This document shows, one piece after another, positions 25,276 through 36,770 of a DNA stretch of 64,000 bases. How positions within the stretch are numbered: position 1 is the first letter of the stretch; each line of letters begins with the position of its first letter. Both the position numbers and the translations under genes were made by a program. The notes under the pieces were generated by a model. It ran no database searches. It was not told the origin of the DNA and saw only the letters and a program-made list of their open reading frames with translations. The DNA comes from Brachycybe producta (lineage: Eukaryota; Arthropoda; Diplopoda; Playtdesmida; Andrognathidae): positions 11,022,607-11,086,606 of the forward strand of contig JAUPFP010000002.1 of assembly GCA_036925085.1 (NCBI GenBank), written 5' to 3'.

Positions 25276-25839
25276 CCAACTTAGAGCCTTATTTTTTTTT
25301 TGGAAAATGCTGGTCTGACAAATTTTAATTGTTTCAATTAATTTTCAGATGTGTTATTCCTTTAATTAGTTTTGTTGAACAAAAAGTATGATTTGTTTAT
25401 AACATTTTCTTTTTGGTGCTAAAAGTTTTATTTTCTATTTAGTTGCCATCATTTAATTTAATACCTTTAGCATATGTTAGGTTGGTTTCTTTGAAAACCG
25501 TATGAAGAATAGAAAACTCAGTCTAGTTTGTAGACAAGAAGATCAAAAAATGTGTTCTCAAATATCAAACCAAGGACCCTAAAAAAAGTTATTTGATTCC
25601 TTTTGAAAAGCATCATATAACACTGAATCAATTATTATTATTATTATTATTGTTAGATCTAGTATTGACTTTGATAATGATGATGACTGAATTGAGGCCT
25701 TTTATATTTGTTTATCATCAATAAGTACATGTATATACGGGGAGGGGGGGGAATGCAACAAAAAAAGTTTAAAACCTAATTACAAATTTTGATTGCTTTA
25801 CTGGTGACACAATAGAAAACTATTTTGTAGTCAGATTTC

Positions 25840-25858
25840 ACATTATTATTATTATTGC

Positions 25859-25933
<75 letters not shown>

Positions 25934-25953
25934 CATTATTATTATTATTATTA
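25840..25953. repeat. (ATT)n microsatellite
   Basis: About 36 ATT units with two interruptions (gct near 25858 and tatcat near 25931). Confidence 0.95.
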
Positions 25954-26084
25954 GTTGTGTGTTCAGTTTGTTAACTTTGTTTACATTTTAAAATTAATTT
26001 GTTTTACTCAAATAACTATTTCGAATGTTTATTGTTTATTTTTAAAGAAACTGAGAAAATGTTGTCTTTGTTCGAACAAATTAG

Positions 26085-26570
26085 AATAGTTTTTCAGGTG
26101 CAAAATGAAAGGAAGCTAGAATGTGTTTTAGAAACTAGATAGGTAGCTCAATTACTTAAAGATGTTTTCCATGTTGATATCTTTCAAAATAAGCTTTTTA
26201 TATTTGAGTTTCAAAATGACTCAACTTTAATTTTTTTGTTATAAAATTACGTCTATAAAATGTTTATTTTGAAAGATTATACACTTAAGTGATTGAGTTA
26301 TCCTTTTAGTTTCATAGGTAGTTAGAAATAGGTGAAAACTTCAGTTGGCTTCGCGTTTGTTATGACGACTGGCAACTTCTAATTGGCTGGTTATGTAGTC
26401 TGACTTTGAAAAGGGCGGAGCATGTGAGGTCAGACTTCATAACCAGCCAATTACAAGTTGTCAGTCGTCATAACAAGGGCGGAGCCAACTGAAGTTTTCA
26501 CCTATTTCTAACTGCCTGTTTAGTTTCTAGTTTTTCAAAGTTCGAAAATCAGTTATTCATAAGCCTTAAC
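26085..26570. repeat. Family A MITE split by a family B copy
   Basis: The left part has gttttagaaactagataggt, agctcaattacttaaagatg, atctttcaaaataagctttt; then gtgattgagttatcctttta is broken at 26315 and resumes at 26520 with tagtttctagtttttcaaag and aaaatcagttattcataagc. Confidence 0.65.
26315..26519. mobile_element. Family B MITE (copy 2), inserted in family A
   Basis: Arms taggtagttagaaataggtg and cacctatttctaactgcctg, inner ctaattggctggttatgtag and cataaccagccaattacaag. The flanking 9-mers ttagtttca (26306-26314) and ttagtttct (26520-26528) are near-identical target duplications. Confidence 0.75.
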
Positions 26571-27338
26571 TGCTAAGGTAATATAATGTACCTGTATCAT
26601 CCTAAGAAGAAGCTTGTGACGTCATAGGGATTGACTCAAAAAATTAAGATTGTATCGTTTTGTCCTGACAAAAAAGTAGTAATAAAAGAATTCAAGAAAC
26701 CTTTTGTTTAAACTGTTGATATTATCTCTTTTTTATCCGACTAAATGACACAATCCTAAATTTTTCGTCTTTCCATATGACGTCACAAGCTTCAATTTAG
26801 GAGGAGGCAGGTATAACAAAAAATTTTTTTTATTCATTTTCGAGTATAGTTTTATTATTGTAATTTTTAATATTGTGGATAATGTAAGATTTAGAAGCAA
26901 TTCGTTATTTTCATAGCTTAAGTAAAGAGAAGAAAGACATTTTTTTTTCTTCTAACTTTGTGAACATGTTTACACGGACCTTTTTTTAAAAAAAAAAAAA
27001 TAAACGTCATTATTTCTTGTGTTCTTTATATAATATTATATTAGGTAGTTGCTATAGTGAATGAATCTCTTACCTTACATACATATTATACATGTATATG
27101 TATTTTCTCTTTATATGTATTATTATTATTATAACTATGTATTTTCTATGAAGCTGAAAAATCAAAACGTCTTTAATATGGTTTCTGTGTCTTAACAAGA
27201 AATCTTAGGTAGTGAGTGAATTTCAATAGAAGAAGTAGTGTTATTTGTGTGTCTGTCTTTTTTTCTTCTTCTTCTGAAGAAAATATCTAAGTGGATGATG
27301 AAAAAAGAGGCATATTTTTGTTCCTCCCACTCTGTTAG

Positions 27339-27340
<2 letters not shown>

Positions 27341-27390
<50 letters not shown>
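27341..27390. repeat. (TA)n microsatellite
   Basis: About 25 TA units immediately left of the palindrome at 27398. Confidence 0.95.
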
Positions 27391-27397
<7 letters not shown>

Positions 27398-27594
27398 ATG
27401 TTACTGTCAATCTGCGGAATCAGTCAATCTGCAGATTGCCTACGCAATCTGCAAAACAACCAACCGGCTAGTGAATCTGCAAAATTCAATACCTAAAATG
27501 TATTGAATTTTGCAGATTTACTAGCAGGGTCGTGGTTTTGTAGATTGACTAGGCAATATGCAGATTGACTGATTCCTCAGATTGGCAGTAACAT
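27398..27594. repeat. Near-perfect palindrome within a (TA)n tract
   Basis: The left arm tgttactgtcaatctgcgga, atcagtcaatctgcagattg, gaatctgcaaaattcaatac has its inverse to the right, with a loop of a few bases near 27495. The arms, about 95 bp each, hold repeated GTCAATCTGCA-type sub-motifs. TA-rich sequence flanks both sides. Confidence 0.7.
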
Positions 27595-28151
27595 ATATAT
27601 AGCTAAAAAACATAAATACAACAAGTATACTAGAAAAAAAAAACCCCTCGTTTTGTATTAAAAGAATGGGGTGGAGATAGAGAATGGTTGAGATTTTTCG
27701 GGTAGTGTGTTCCTATGGAAAATTCGTTAGAAATCAGTTTATTCTACTTGAATAGGCGTTGCTTAGATTTTTGTGAATTTTCTAGCATTGTTCGTACATT
27801 TCTTTTGAGTGTATGAATTTTTTTTTTTCTAGAAAAAAAAAAGTTCTACACTATCTTCTCTTTAATTTCAGCTGTACACAAAAAAATATATGAGATTTAT
27901 CTTTAGGATTTTCATGAGAAGAAAAAAAATGTGAAAAAAATGTTCACTTTTTTAGGTTTTTTTTCTCTCCAATGTTTTGAAAATGTTATTTATCAGCTAT
28001 TTGGTTGTTTTTTCTTCTTGAAAGTGCATTTTGAATATAAGAAGGTTTTTGCTTTTTTGGTCATTTCATGTATTCAAAGTAGTGTTTTTGATGTTTTTTG
28101 TTGTTGTGTGTATGTGTAAAGGTGGGTGATTTTATTGTGAGTTTATAGCAG

Positions 28152-28235
28152 TGGTTACCAAAGGATGTGCCGTGGCACACCAGTGTGCCGTGATCTTGGC
28201 TATTTGTGCCGAGAAATTTTAAATGTTCCATTGAA
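28152..28235. repeat. hAT-like end fragment
   Basis: The sequence cagtggttaccaaaggatgt, gccgtggcacaccagtgtgc resembles the left half of the hAT-type MITE at 28966-29097. The matching right end is not seen. Confidence 0.4.
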
Positions 28236-28491
28236 TCTACTATATTAAAAGGCGTAGGGGTTTTTATTTGAATCTATACAAAAACAAACTTTGACAGAAC
28301 ATGCATAACAAATTAAAGGTTTCCAACTGATCTAACTGAAAACATTAGTGAAAAGTCCTGGCAAAATTACAAAAGTCATTAAAAACGTAAAATACAAACA
28401 AGAAAATTAAACCAAAAATATGTTTTTTTGGTGATACTCGTTTTTATACCAAAAAAAGGTCTAAAAAGTAAAACAAAACCTAATTGAGTCT

Positions 28492-28575
28492 TGTGTTGGT
28501 GGTGTAGTGGTTAGCGTCTGAGGGAACTGAGTCCATGGTAAGTGTTGGCCATGAGTTCAATTCCTGTGCAGTGTG
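28492..28575 (+). repeat. tRNA-like sequence (SINE head or tRNA pseudogene)
   Basis: It has an A-box-like ggtggtgtagtggttagcg and a B-box-like gagttcaattcc spaced about as in a tRNA (roughly 45 bp apart). It does not fold into a clean cloverleaf by eye, so it is not called a functional tRNA. Confidence 0.35.
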
Positions 28576-28685
28576 AATTGTGTTTTCTAATATATTTCAG
28601 GCGGAAAAAAAAGAGAGATCTAATGTGTAGGGCATGAAAATACCTACTGGAAGGCAAAATCAAGAAGTATATGCTGGGGTTTACG

Positions 28686-28886
28686 GCAGGCAGTTAGAAA
28701 TCGGGGAGAACTTCAGTTGGCTCCGCCCTTGTTATGACGACCAACAACTTCTAATTGGTTTGTTGTGTGGTTCGACGTTGAAAAGGGCGGAGCATGTGAC
28801 GTCAGGCTACATAACCAGCCAATTAGAAGTTGCTGGTCGTCATAACAAGGGCCAACTGAAGTTCTCCCAGATTTCTAACTGGCTGT
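28686..28886. mobile_element. Family B MITE (copy 3)
   Basis: Arms gcaggcagttagaaatcggg and cccagatttctaactggctg, inner gcaacttctaattggtttg-type and aaccagccaattagaagttg. It is flanked by a perfect 9-bp duplication GGGTTTACG (28677-28685 and 28887-28895). It is 201 bp. Confidence 0.82.
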
Positions 28887-28965
28887 GGGTTTACGTTGCA
28901 ATATAAAGGTGCCCTATTATGGCGTCTAAACTATATGTAATATGTTGAGGTCCTATGCACTAAAC

Positions 28966-29097
28966 CAGTGGTTTTCAATCCCCGGGGTGTTTTGTGGTGG
29001 CACACTAGTGGGGCGTGAGTTTGGCTAGGTGTGCCGCGATTTTTTTTTTCTGGTAAAAAATACTATGACGTGAGCAAAAAAAGTTTGAGAACCACTG
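28966..29097. mobile_element. hAT-type MITE
   Basis: The termini cagtggttttcaa and ttgagaaccactg are inverted repeats of a very common animal hAT pattern (CAGTGGTTCTCAA). It is 132 bp with internal ggtggcacactagtgggg. A target duplication is not clear. Confidence 0.6.
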
Positions 29098-29307
29098 GTC
29101 TATATGTATGACCTCATTTCTATCTTGATAGGATTTCAATTCACACAAGATTTTGAAGTCTTTTTCTTGGTGTTTTCAAATGTATTTTTTGCATCAAGGA
29201 ATTTTTCAGCATGGTGTTCCCCCTTAAAATAGGCAATCACTGAAAGGCTAGCATATATGTATGCTCGAATATATATTCCTACTGAATAAAACGGATATAT
29301 GTATACA

Positions 29308-29517
29308 ATTCGGCAACCATTCGCCAAAAATTCGGCAATCATTCGCCAAAATTTCGGCAACCATTCGCCAAAAATTCGGCAATCATTCGCCAAAATTTCG
29401 GCAACCATTCGCCAAAATTATGGCAACCATTCGCCAAACATTCGCCAAAATTTCGGCAAACATTCGCCAAAAATTTGGCAAATATTCGTCAAAAATTTGA
29501 CGAACATTCGTCAAAAA
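29308..29517. repeat. Minisatellite, about 21-22 bp unit
   Basis: About nine to ten units close to attcggcaaccattcgccaa. Units alternate between ttcggcaacc and ttcggcaatc types, and the right-most ones drift to ttcgtcaaaaatttg. Frames through it read as RQ.FAK.. / HSPK.. repeats but start within the array, so no protein is claimed. Confidence 0.85.
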
Positions 29518-29519
29518 AA

Positions 29520-30555
29520 TATATATATATATGTACATACTGTATATAGGGCATATTTGAAGGATCTTAGGCAAGTTCTCGTCTTTCTGAATGGTGGTGA
29601 AAATGGGTTTCTAATGTAAAGGAAAATCATCCTATTCTTTTGCTTCATTAGCGCAGCTGTTGCTCAAGTAGTGGGTTCATGCAAATGATTTAACCTTTTA
29701 TATGAAAAATTAATGGAAATCCATCTTTCAATATGTTATTTGATTGATTTTTTGTTGGCTGTTGATGTTTAGTTTTTTTTTGTATTGTCCAACTGTTTGA
29801 TAACGAGGGCCAGTTTATCCCTACATCAGTTGTTGGCCAACACAAACCAAGATTTACTTCTTGAACCACACAATATTGAAAAATCGACTTTTAAACTTAA
29901 GGTGGCTCACAGAATATAATTAGGAAAATGTAACAAGGCCTCAAGCAGGTTCAAATGGGCCCAGAAGTCCAAAAAGCCTAAAAAATTATAAAATAAAATG
30001 TTTTTTAAAAGTTGAAGACTGGAAAACAAAATCAAAAATAGTCAACAAATTAAAAATGTGTTTAAATAACCCTAAAATGTCTCAGAAAGGCTAACATGAC
30101 CCTATAAACTTCCAATGAAATTTCAGAAAACACAATATTGAAGATTTCTTAAAATTCTTAAAATGGTATATAATAATATAAATCAACACTTTGCTTTTTT
30201 TCTCTTCCAAAAAATGATCAAAATCCAAAAGTATTAAAATGGTCTGAAAAAGGCATCAGATGAGCTCAACTGGACTCAAGGGAGTTTTTAAAAAAGCTTC
30301 AAAAAGTAAAGAAATTCAATAATTTTATAGAATATGGATAATTTTTATTAAAAAAAAACTGTTAGTCTCATCTCTATATGGTTAATTTTATAATGAATGT
30401 AAAAAAATGTTATATGCCAACAGTTTCTGTTTATCATAAAATAAAGTTTTAAAAGGCTAGTAGCATGGTTAAGTTTATAAAATAACCATTAGATGGCGCC
30501 ACCATCTTCATTGATACTCATTTTCTGTATAAAGTCTATATAAAAAAAATTAGAT
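29520..30555. other. AT-rich stretch, no clear feature
   Basis: It has a weak tRNA-like fragment near 29645-29685 and AT-rich sequence with many aaaatg/aaaagt runs. I see no gene or clear repeat. Confidence 0.4.
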
Positions 30556-30990
30556 TTGAATGATGCAATATCTGTTGTGTGTTCAGTTTTCATTGACATT
30601 TTTCTGTTTCGCACACAGTTATTACTGGAAACGTAATTTAAATTGTAATAAACATTCAAGTGTACTGTCCGTCCACTACACGTTTTTTTATAATTGTTTA
30701 TATTTTTAAAATAATTCTGAAAATAGCCTGTGTGTTAATTTCCGTAGACAGAAACGAACTATTCGTCTATGGAAATTAACATGTAGGCTATTTTTAGAAT
30801 TCTTGTAAAAAAATTTAGAAGGAATCATAACTAGGTTTTGCAAAAGTATCAGTGGATGGACATTATTTTTGAATGCTTATGGCATTTTAAAAATTACATT
30901 TTAAAAATAATAACTATGCGCAAAGCAGACGAATGTAAATGAAAACCGAACACATCATGTTAACTGGCTATACTAGGTATTGCATCATAC
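30556..30990. repeat. Long foldback element
   Basis: The outer left arm gatgcaatatctgttgtgtg, ttcagttttcattgacattt, tgtactgtccgtccactac matches the inverse of the right arm (tcagtggatggacattat, gaaaaccgaacacatcatg, aggtattgcatcat). The inner arms atagcctgtgtgttaattt and aaattaacatgtaggctat form a tight hairpin around 30765. It is about 435 bp. Confidence 0.65.
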
Positions 30991-31066
30991 TGATTTTATT
31001 TATGCCGCTAGCTTTTTTAAGAAAAATTTGGTAACCATTTGTCATGGTTTTTCTTCCATTATGACC

Positions 31067-31068
<2 letters not shown>

Positions 31069-31107
<39 letters not shown>
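31069..31107. repeat. (TG)n microsatellite
   Basis: About 19 TG units. Confidence 0.95.
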
Positions 31108-32426
31108 ACTGTGAACAAATGTTTTTTTCTGATGTTGACAGGGCTTCGATTGGATTACCCTCTTGAGTCTAAGATTAGTTAAATCCCCTTCTCTTGTATT
31201 TTCTTTCTTTTCTCCTCCACCACCCCTCTTCCTTTCTTATTTTCTTTTTCGATTCACTGCCCATCTAAGACAATACTTTTGTCATCATCATCATCATCAT
31301 CATACCTTGCGGCAAATATTTCACAAAAGTTGGTTTTGCCGCTCTAATGGAACCTTGTATATATATATAACATTCTATAGACATCTAAAATTGCAAGACT
31401 TCATTTTTGTTTGTCCATAAACAATGTTCTCTATTTTATATGTAGATATATTTTCTAAGAAAATAATACAAAAAAAAAAGACAAGAAAACACTCAATTGG
31501 AATGAACTTTTTTTTTTGCTTATGGAAGTTTGATTCAATGTTAAACAGTTGATGAAATTGTTTGTAGCAATTTAAAGAGAGAAGTTTTGCATTCCAGAAC
31601 AATAGACTAAATTTGCTTATATTTATCTGTATATACATGGTATATATATAAACATTTTTTAAATTAATTTTGGTCGACTTTTGTTTATTGTTGTAAGAAA
31701 GCAAATATATGCATTGTTATGTACAAAAATAACCAATCTGACAAGGTTGACTAACTTCTAAGTAGTATTTTTTTTTTGTAAAAAAAAATATCGAATTTTG
31801 TGTCTTTTCTACATTAAATTTGTTGTTTTTGTTGCTTTTAATAATAATATATTTAGAAGGACTTGTGTTGATATGAAAAGAAAATGAATGGAGGAGAGAT
31901 TTAGCATGAATTATTTATTTATATATTCGTTTACTTTTATTATAACAATAGTTTTTTTCTAGTTTACCATATAAATATACTGGCATATATTGCTAGAGGG
32001 TAGAAATTTTGTCCATTTTTCTTCCGTCATTTTTTCTGTCTTTTAAAAGTTTATTTTTCTTCATATATTTATCGCATTAATTAACACTGTAATAGTAATG
32101 GCTGTCTTTTTGTGTTTTTGTTTGTTTTAAATAGTTAGAAAGGCTTAATGAAGATGTTAGATAAGATTTGATAAACGTTTTTAGAAAGTAGAAAATATCT
32201 CAGAAATCAGAAGATTTTTGCTTCTCATTGATCTCAACAGACGAAATTTTTGTTCAAAATTTTATTTAGACGAAGAATCCAACATAGCAGAAAATGCCAA
32301 CTGAAAACAGAATTTAGATACAGTCGTCTTATTGTATGTTGAAGCTTGTGACGTCAGAGTGGTTGATCAAAAGTCAAGGATTGTGTCATTTAATTAGAAG
32401 TAATTAGTTTTTCTCTGATGTAATCA
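31108..32426. other. AT-rich stretch, no clear feature
   Basis: It includes a (CAT)n at 31284-31302 and pyrimidine-rich runs. Minus-strand open frame 31375-31704 is AT-driven, with no domain recognised. Confidence 0.4.
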
Positions 32427-32945
32427 GTTGGGCTCGGATTTTTATGCAATATCAAGGAAATGTTTCTCAATCTGTGGCTCAAGGACCCAATTGTGAAGTA
32501 ACAATCCCCCGTTTCGATCAACCAACAATTTTTTTGTTTTGTTTTTTCAATGAAAAAATACTGGTTAGGGGCTAGAATTCTAGTTGACAACTGGTAGTAA
32601 TCAAACATCTAACCTCTAGGCACAGGCATTTAGAAATCGGGAAGAACATAAGTTGGCTCCGCCCCTTTTTTTTATGACGACTGGCAACTTCTAATTGGTT
32701 TGTTGTGTGGTTCGACATTGAAAAGGGAGGAGCATGTGACGTCAGCCTACATAACCAACCAATTAAAAGTTGCCAGTCGTCATAAAAAAGGGCGGAGCCA
32801 ACTTATGTTCTTCCTGATTTCTAAATGCCTGTCCTCTAGGCAGCCTTTATGATTAAAAAAAAGCATAATTCGAGTTGCATTAATGATGATGATGATGGTT
32901 ACTTCACCAATGCACACACTTCGTATTGCATAGAAATGCGAGCTG
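32427..32945. repeat. Family D MITE (copy 3) split by a family B copy
   Basis: Left end gttgggctcggatttttatg, caatatcaaggaaatgtttc; centre ctggttaggggctagaattc; the right half after the insertion has ctaggcagcctttatgatta and ends gcatagaaatgcgagc. Confidence 0.7.
32622..32832. mobile_element. Family B MITE (copy 4), inserted in family D
   Basis: Arms acaggcatttagaaatcggg and ctgatttctaaatgcctgt; a perfect 9-bp duplication CCTCTAGGC flanks it (32613-32621 and 32833-32841). It is 211 bp. Confidence 0.85.
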
Positions 32946-33569
32946 TAATAATTTCTAAGTTTAATAACGTTGACAACTTGACGGAGTTGATCATTGGGAT
33001 GGTTAGGACAAATCACGTGTTTTAAAATGTGTTGAAATTCATCAACAATGATATATATATATGTATCGATATTCTGTCATTGATTTGTGATGGAAATTAT
33101 TCACGTTGATGTTTTTCTTAATGCCACTGGCAAGATAACTAACATTGATTGACATTTTACCACCCTTTTTTTTTGACACCTAAAAGGGGTTGTCTATTCT
33201 ACTTTTCTGTTCCTCTTGAAGTAATTCATGCCCAATGTAAATGCAAGGCAAATTTACAATTGAATAATTAGAATAAAAGGGGAGAGAGAGAGACAGAAGG
33301 AGAGAACGAAAAAAAGTTCAAAATGAACATTTTTTTTAAATAAGACAACAGAAAACGTTCTTTATATAAAGAGAGTAAAAAAAAAGATTTTACGAATGAC
33401 TCGAGGATATTTGGATTAATATTTGTTGTTTTCATCACATTTTTTTCTCTTTCTCTCGTCTTAAAGTTATATGTATTTTTTCTTTATATCTTAAAACAGT
33501 AATTTATGTATGTAGTTCATAATTTTATATATGAAAAAAGTTATTTTGCCTTTCCATTTTTTGTTTGTT

Positions 33570-34335
33570 TGAAATGGTTTATGAACAGCTGATTTTTAAA
33601 CTCTTTGATTATTCTGACTTTCAGAAGAGTAAAAATTAAGAGAAACTAGGACATGTTTTAAAAACTGGAAGGGTTAGCACATTCACTTAAAAGTATTTTC
33701 ATGTTGATATCTTTCAAAATAAATTTATATTTTTGTATAGAGAATAATAATTAAAAATATCATCTGCTGAAATCTTGGTACCATTACAACAATTAACTGC
33801 AGTTCAAAAAAAAAATAATCACAGTTAATTTTATAGCTGAAACAATTGTGGTTTTATTAACTATTGTTACATTCCTTAACAATGGAATTAACTCAACTGT
33901 GTATTGACACTATGTGGTTAACCACATTAAAATAGTTACGTTCTGTGTTTATACAAATTTAGCCCACAAACAACATGGTGGATAGGGAGGGAGGGCACTC
34001 AGTTTTGATTGAATGATGAATATTTCACAAAAATCAAACCTGTTTAACAGGAAATGAAACCGAACAGAAAAATTACACAAAATGATTTAACCAACAAGTT
34101 AAGTGTCTTAAAAATGAAAACACACACAAATACCACAACTAACTTGTCTGCAATTAACTTTATCCTTGGTTAGGTAACTGCAATTAATTTTTGTAATGAA
34201 AATTCTGTGATTTTCAAACTGACATAAAAAGCTTATTTTGAAAGATATCAATTGAAAAATACCCTTAAGTGATTTAGCTACCCTTCTACTTTTTAAAACA
34301 TTCATTTCTAGGTTTTCTTCATTTTTCATCTGAAT
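33570..34335. repeat. Family A MITE with an internal palindromic insertion
   Basis: The left part has atggtttatgaacagctgat, gttttaaaaactggaagggt; the right part has ctgacataaaaagcttattt, acccttaagtgatttagcta, cccttctactttttaaaaca. Between them (about 33775-34196) lies an element with ends ccattacaacaattaactgc and gcaattaatttttgtaatg. Confidence 0.55.
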
Positions 34336-34362
34336 AGTTAGAAAAAGGGACAAGGGAAAACA

Positions 34363-34569
34363 ACAGGCTGTTAGAAATAGGTGAAAACTTCAGTTGGCTC
34401 CGCCCGTGTTATGACGAATGGCAACTTCTAATTGGCTGGTTATGTAGTCTGATGTTGAAAAGGGCGGAGCATGTGACGTCAGACTACATAACCAGCCAAT
34501 TAGAAGTTGCCATTCGTCATAACAAGGGCGGAGCCAACTGATGTTTTCACCTATTTCTAACTACCTGTG
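34363..34569. mobile_element. Family B MITE (copy 5)
   Basis: Arms acaggctgttagaaataggt and acctatttctaactacctgt, with tccgcccgtgttatgacg and its inverse. GGGAAAACA is repeated at 34354-34362 and 34570-34578, so the 9-bp duplication is there with one extra G on the right. Confidence 0.8.
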
Positions 34570-35440
34570 GGGAAAACAAGAGCTAAAAGGTTAATTTTAA
34601 CCCCTGGGTAGTAACCAATCAGAAAAAAAAGACAGTGGTTACGTAGCTCATTAACATAATCCAGTGAGTAATTTTAAGGTGACAAATATTATATACGTTA
34701 AATATAATTTACATTTTTTGTTGTGAGTGAATTATGATTGTAGACAACCATATTATTCTCACCCTCCCCTTCCCCCCCCCCCCCTCTCTTTTTATTATAA
34801 ATTATTTTTCATCATCACAGAAATTTCGTATTCCTATAGCTTTTTCTATTGAAACCTTTTCAGCCCCTAATAATTTTCAAACTTCCGCTCTGAAATTATT
34901 ATTATTATTATTACTTCATTGAAGTTTTATATTGTTGACATACACACACATAGAGAGAGGGCTAACTACATATTTGTTTGCTTGTGTAACTCTTTTGAAA
35001 AGTTGTCTATAGGATACCATAGAAATGATTTTTTTTTATTTCATGATGAGAGAGAACAGCATGAATTCTATTGATTCATACATTGACGGAATACCCGGAA
35101 ATTAATATTTAGTTTGTGAATACAAAAGTTGAATGTGTGCATGAAATATTGAGAGAAAGATACCCTTCATATGTTTGTATATAATATTGTATATATGACT
35201 TTTGTGTTGTCTGTTATTACATTACACTCAAAACATATTTGGTTCAGTTTTTTGACCATCACGAATTTCTATGGTTCCCTGGCTCTCTATTTCTCTTAGT
35301 CTCTCTCTCTCTCTCTCTCTCTCTATTTGATTCTCCCAGGGTTCGTAGAAATAGTTATTCAATTTTATCATCTATATTCTACTGTGTTTGTTTCTCAACC
35401 TTGTGAGTCCGAGGACAAGTTGTTGTCTGTCATATCATTT
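34570..35440. other. AT-rich stretch with short repeats
   Basis: It has a poly-C run (34772-34784), a short (ATT)n near 34898-34912 and a (CT)n at 35300-35324. No gene is seen. Confidence 0.4.
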
Positions 35441-36042
35441 AAGGTGGTTTTTAAAGTGCAAAAGAAACGCCTTTCGAACTCTTGATTATACAGGCAATTA
35501 GAAATCGGTACGAGCAGAAGTTGGCTCCTCCCTTTTTATGACGAACGCAACTTCTAATTGGTTGCTTATGTAGTCTGACGTCACGTGCTCCTTTTTTTTT
35601 TCAACATCGAACCACACAACCAGCCAATTAGAAGGTTGACGGTCGTCATAAAAAGGGCGGAGCCAACTGAAGTTCGTCCCGATTTCTAAATGCCTGTCTT
35701 GATTATTCTGTCTTTTCAGGTGCAAAAATGAGAAAAAAACTTGAATGTGTTTTGGAAACTAGAATGGTAGTTGAATCACTTAAAGAGTATTTTCGTGTTG
35801 ATATCTTTCAATGTGAGTTCGAAAATGACTCAACTTTAAGCAGATGATATATATTTTCTCCATAAAACGTCTACATAAAAAGTTTATTTTGAAAGATAGC
35901 AATATATGAAAATGGCCTTTAGTGATCGAGCTACCCTTCTAGTTTTTAAAACACTTTCTAGTTTCTCTTAATTTTGCTCTTGAATGACAAAATAATCTGC
36001 GTTCGTGAGGCAGTTACATTTTTAAACCACCTTAACCACCTG
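35440..36042. repeat. Family A MITE split by a family B copy
   Basis: Left end catTTAAggtggtttttaaa and acgcctttcgaactcttg; after the insert the copy resumes gattattctgtcttttcagg, gttttggaaactagaatgg, and ends gttcgtgaggcagttacat then ttaaaccaccTTAA. TTAA borders both ends. Confidence 0.72.
35490..35697. mobile_element. Family B MITE (copy 6), inserted in family A
   Basis: Arms acaggcaattagaaatcggt and cccgatttctaaatgcctgt; a perfect 9-bp duplication CTTGATTAT flanks it (35481-35489 and 35698-35706). It is 208 bp. Confidence 0.85.
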
Positions 36043-36047
36043 AGGCG

Positions 36048-36350
36048 TAATACCTAGTACACACATGATAATTTAAATGCATTTAAATAATAAACGTGTT
36101 CTACAGAGCCCTGTGAAGGACAAACAAACAATATGTCGAATTCAATTTATTCAGCTAATAATCTGAAAATATTGAGTTAATACTTAAATATAATAATATA
36201 AACTATTGACAAAATATTGATTTAGTATTTCAATTTAAAAATATTATTAATAAAGTCAATTTTTATTTGGTGTTCATGTCCTTAACTGGATTCCGTATAA
36301 TTCACCTAAACACAATTTGAATTCATTTAACTCATGTGTGTCGACCGTAT
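36048..36350. repeat. Family H repeat (copy 1)
   Basis: It opens taatacctagtacacacatg, has ctacagagccctgtgaagga, caaacaaacaatatgtcg, ttgagttaatacttaaat, and ggtgttcatgtccttaactg, and closes with cacctaaacacaatttgaat and ctcatgtgtgtcg. The same sequence runs in reverse at 45003-45313. Confidence 0.75.
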
Positions 36351-36407
36351 AAGAAACTAGAATAGTATTTGAATACACTCTTAATAGAAAAAAAATGTAA
36401 ATTATTC

Positions 36408-36770
36408 TTAAGGTGGTTTAAAAGTGTAAACGTCTCTCGAATTCTTGATTATTCTGTTTCCAGGTGCAAAATAAAAAAAAACTGGATTGAGTTTTAGAAA
36501 CTAGAAGGGTAGCTCAATCACTTAAGGTTATTTTCATGTTGATAATTTTTAAAATAAGCTCATTATGTTAGTTTGAAAATGACCCTACTTTAAGCGGACG
36601 ACATTTTTAATTTTTGTCTTATTAATTAAAGGTTTATTTTGAAACATATCAACATGAAAATACTATTAAATGATTCAGTTACCGTTCTAGTTTTTAACAC
36701 TTTCAATTTCTTCTTGGTATTTGCTTTTGAAACTCAAAATAAACAAGATTTCGAATGTCCGCAGTTCATA
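36408..36770. repeat. Family A MITE, near complete
   Basis: Left end ttcTTAAggtggtttaaaag, tgtaaacgtctctcgaatt; core gttttagaaactagaagggt, agctcaatcacttaaggtta; inverted aatgattcagttaccgttct, agtttttaacactttcaat. The right end is eroded. Confidence 0.65.

Noticed and set aside
28235-28262. TCTACTATATTAAAAGGCGTAGG resembling a Helitron 5' end
   Set aside because: No matching 3' hairpin with CTRR was found downstream, so a full element cannot be supported.
29299-29619. Repeat protein-like frame (RQPFAKNSA...)
   Set aside because: It is a translation of the 22-bp minisatellite; both strands and several frames stay open because the unit lacks stops.
29640-29690. tRNA-like piece (tagcgcagctgttgctcaag, gggttcatgc)
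   Set aside because: Only an A-box-like word; B box spacing and pairing are poor.
28686-35697. Regular series of similar repeats (family B) considered as a CRISPR-like or clustered array
   Set aside because: Spacing is irregular over kilobases, each copy has its own 9-bp target duplication, and the genome is eukaryotic; these are dispersed MITEs.
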